From: Flavobacteriales bacterium
Lineage (GTDB): Bacteria; Bacteroidota; Bacteroidia; Flavobacteriales; PHOS-HE28
Direction of reading: 5' to 3'
Assembly (NCBI GenBank): GCA_008016945.1
Contig: SSGN01000140.1
Span: 1-22,269, forward strand
Length of the DNA stretch: 22,269 nt
Shown: in pieces, positions 20,714-22,269 of the stretch
How the letters are laid out: each line of letters opens with the position of its first letter
Numbering within the stretch: the first letter of the stretch is position 1
Made by a program: the position numbers and the translations under genes
The notes under the pieces: generated by a model
What the model saw: the letters and a program-made list of their open reading frames with translations, nothing else
Told to the model about the DNA's origin: nothing
Databases searched by the model: none

Positions 20714-21856
20714 TCAGTAGGCGTTCTCCTCCTTGCCGAGCATGTTGGTCACGGTCTTCACCACGATCCTCAGGTCCAGCCAGAACGACCAGTTCTCCAG
20801 GTACCACACATCGAGTTCCACCCGGCGCTCCATGAGTTCCGGGGTGCGTGTCTCGCCTCGGAAGCCATTCACCTGTGCCCAACCGGTGATGCCCGGCCGG
20901 ACGAAGTGCCGCACCATGTACTTATCGATGATGTCGCGGTATTGGTCGTTGAGGCGCAGGGGGTGTGGGCGCGGCCCCACCACGCTCATCTGCCCCATGA
21001 ACACATTGAAGAACTGCGGCATCTCATCCAGGTTGCTCTTGCGCAGGAAGGCTCCCACCTTGGTCACCCGAGGGTCGTTCTTGGTGGCCTGTTTGCTATC
21101 GGCCTCCGCGTTCATGCGCATGCTGCGGAATTTCCAGCACACGAACTCCTTGTTATCGCGCCCCAAACGGTTCTGCTTGAAGAACACGGGGCCCTTGCTC
21201 GACAGCTTGACCAGGAGGGCCAGCAACGGGAAGAGCCACGAGAACACGAAGACGATCACGCAGAAGGAGAAGACGATGTCGAAGGCCCGCTTCATCCACC
21301 GCGCCGTGGCACTATCCAGGGGCTCGCGCCGGATCTTGCTCACCGGCACCTCTCCATGGAACTCCAGCTCCGAGGTCTTCACTACCGGAATGAAGCTTTC
21401 CGCACTGGGGATCACCCGGAAACGGATGGTGTTGCGCTCGCAGAACTCCATCAGGTCGGTGATGTCGGCCCGGCGCGTGCCCGGCAGGGCACAGTACAGG
21501 ATATCGATCCGGTTCTGGACCGCGAAGGACCGTACGGCCTCCACATCACCCACCCGACGTTGTCCCAAAAGGCCGGTGATCGGCTCATCGTTGAAAATGC
21601 CACGGAACCGGTAACCGCGCACCGTTTGATCCTCGCAATACCGGAAGATCTCCTCCGCAGCAGGACCATCACCCACGATCACCAGGTCCTTGACGGTGGT
21701 CAGTGGCTCCAGTGTGAGCACTTTGTTCAGTCCGGTCTGCACGTTGTGTAATGAGGTTCTGCCTGAACGGAGCAAGGTAGATAGTTCAGTGCTCAACTCG
21801 GCACCGCTTACGCTGCGGAGCCCAGGGCGCTGTACTGTTCCGATCGTCTTTTCCAT
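20714..21856 (-). CDS. Undecaprenyl-phosphate sugar-1-phosphate transferase, N-terminally short
   Basis: This enzyme type (WcaJ/WbaP-like) starts exopolysaccharide repeat units by moving a sugar-1-phosphate from a nucleotide sugar to undecaprenyl phosphate. The 380-residue protein has a Rossmann-like CoA_binding_3 region (LVIVGDGPAAEEIFRYCED, about 58-76) and one membrane helix (about 193-217). The catalytic part contains KGPVFFKQNRLGRDN, WKFRSMRMNAEAD, LRKSNLDEMPQFFNV, MSVVGPRPHP and VRPGITGWAQVNGFRGE. Full-length family members of about 460 residues begin with four membrane helices, and here only about 50 mostly polar residues precede the Rossmann region. A good promoter lies immediately upstream, so the short form seems genuine. 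It is followed by a strong terminator. Confidence 0.92.
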   Translation of the reverse strand: MEKTIGTVQRPGLRSVSGAELSTELSTLLRSGRTSLHNVQTGLNKVLTLEPLTTVKDLVIVGDGPAAEEIFRYCEDQTVRGYRFRGIFNDEPITGLLGQRRVGDVEAVRSFAVQNRIDILYCALPGTRRADITDLMEFCERNTIRFRVIPSAESFIPVVKTSELEFHGEVPVSKIRREPLDSATARWMKRAFDIVFSFCVIVFVFSWLFPLLALLVKLSSKGPVFFKQNRLGRDNKEFVCWKFRSMRMNAEADSKQATKNDPRVTKVGAFLRKSNLDEMPQFFNVFMGQMSVVGPRPHPLRLNDQYRDIIDKYMVRHFVRPGITGWAQVNGFRGETRTPELMERRVELDVWYLENWSFWLDLRIVVKTVTNMLGKEENAY

Positions 21857-21903
21857 GGTGTGTTCCTACCCAAGCCTTGTCCCGGTCCAAACTGCGAGTT
21901 CGC

Positions 21904-21947
21904 CAAATGTAGAGCACCCGTCGAGCCATTGTCAAACTTGTCGACAA
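21904..21947 (-). promoter_or_regulatory. Sugar transferase promoter with adjoining palindrome
   Basis: On the minus strand TTTG (21936-21933) is followed after 21 bases by TACATTTG (21911-21904), close to the Bacteroidota consensus. A perfect 10-base palindrome, ttgtcgacaa (21938-21947), ends two bases before the -33 element, a position suited to a regulator. The gene starts 47 bases downstream of the -7 element. The rest of the 174-base gap (21857-22030) shows no gene. Confidence 0.65.
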
Positions 21948-22030
21948 AATTTATTCGTTCGTCGAAGTTCGGCTCGCCTCCAACCCTTCCTTACCTCGGC
22001 ACCACGATCCCTGGACAGGTCCGTTGGCCT

Positions 22031-22269
22031 TCATTTCCCTTGGCGCGACCCGCCCCATGCCCTCCGAAGTGCTTCGTTGAAGAATAAGACGAGGAATAGG
22101 CTATTGGTCACCACATACCGGCGCCAAAGCCTTCGGGGCTCCAACCAAAGGCGGTAGAGCCACTCGAGCGAAAGGTCGCGCATCCATTTCGGCGCCCGCT
22201 TGTCGATCCCGGCATACAGCAGGAACGCCCCCCCGATCCCCAACATGACCCCGTTCACCTTCCCTTTCA
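22031..22269 (-). CDS. WecG/TagA/CpsF-type glycosyltransferase, partial
   Basis: Only the C-terminal 78 or so codons are in the window; the frame stays open to the right edge (KGKVNGVMLGIGGAF). The end of the protein carries the family's characteristic block DKRAPKWMRDLSLEWLYRLW followed by LEPRRLWRRYVVTN. Members transfer ManNAc, ManNAcA or similar residues onto undecaprenyl-linked sugar, which fits the WecB in this neighbourhood. The usual GVGGAFDFLSG reads GIGGAFLLYAG here. It is probably the last gene of an upstream polysaccharide operon, because the sugar transferase after it has its own promoter. Confidence 0.9.
   Translation of the reverse strand, partial: KGKVNGVMLGIGGAFLLYAGIDKRAPKWMRDLSLEWLYRLWLEPRRLWRRYVVTNSLFLVLFFNEALRRAWGGSRQGK

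Noticed and set aside
20360..21751. A 463-residue plus-strand frame opposite rpsT and the sugar transferase
   Set aside because: It crosses two real genes, a terminator and a promoter on the other strand; no recognisable protein content.
1..22269. CRISPR arrays, tRNA or rRNA genes, complete insertion sequences
   Set aside because: No regularly spaced direct repeats, cloverleaf-forming sequences or transposase motifs were seen. The octamer array upstream of carB is too short and irregular for CRISPR.

Overview
The window looks like chromosomal DNA from a GC-rich member of the Bacteroidota, probably Flavobacteriales-like. The reasons are: several promoters with the Bacteroidota-type -7 element TAnnTTTG (upstream of rpmH, rsfS, psd, rpsT and the sugar transferase gene); weak or absent Shine-Dalgarno sequences; a short CarB without the C-terminal allosteric domain; and the order rsfS-ftsH-DUF2007-cdsA-psd, which I remember as common in that phylum. 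Taxonomy is inference; no rRNA or tRNA gene is visible.

Left part (1-4860). A gene-poor 580-base stretch holds two apparent relics: a minus-strand stretch resembling the last codons of carB, and a plus-strand stretch resembling the tail of a 'four helix bundle suffix' protein. It also holds a repeat-like GC-rich segment. Next come intact carB (minus), a 360-base intergenic region with an unusual inverted array of short repeats in the carB leader, an alpha/beta hydrolase (plus), and rpmH (L34, minus, 52 codons) with a textbook promoter.

Middle part (4862-10352). birA (minus) diverges from a plus-strand housekeeping run: rsfS (ribosome silencing), ftsH (membrane AAA+ protease), a DUF2007 protein, cdsA and psd (phospholipid synthesis), and a small anchored protein of unknown function. 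The last gene overlaps the end of a gene on the other strand.

Right part (10314-22269), all on the minus strand. Read in the direction of transcription it starts with the end of a WecG/TagA/CpsF-type glycosyltransferase. A sugar-1-phosphate transferase follows, with its own promoter and a strong terminator. Then come rpsT, radC, and a nearly gapless chain: wecB (UDP-GlcNAc 2-epimerase), an alpha/alpha-toroid protein, a stand-alone adenylation enzyme, a discrete carrier protein, a GNAT acyltransferase, an AAC(3)-fold acyltransferase, a polysaccharide deacetylase-like protein, a FemAB/GNAT-like protein, upp, a small membrane protein and a HAD phosphatase. Most junctions overlap by 1-28 bases or are separated by 3-6 bases, which suggests one translationally coupled operon.

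The most interesting part is 12121-19565. An amino-acid-type adenylation domain plus its own carrier protein sits with three acyltransferase-fold proteins, a deacetylase and an amino-sugar epimerase. The simplest reading is a pathway that activates an amino or other carboxylic acid on a carrier protein and transfers it to an amino sugar of a surface glycan. The substrate and final product cannot be read from the sequence.
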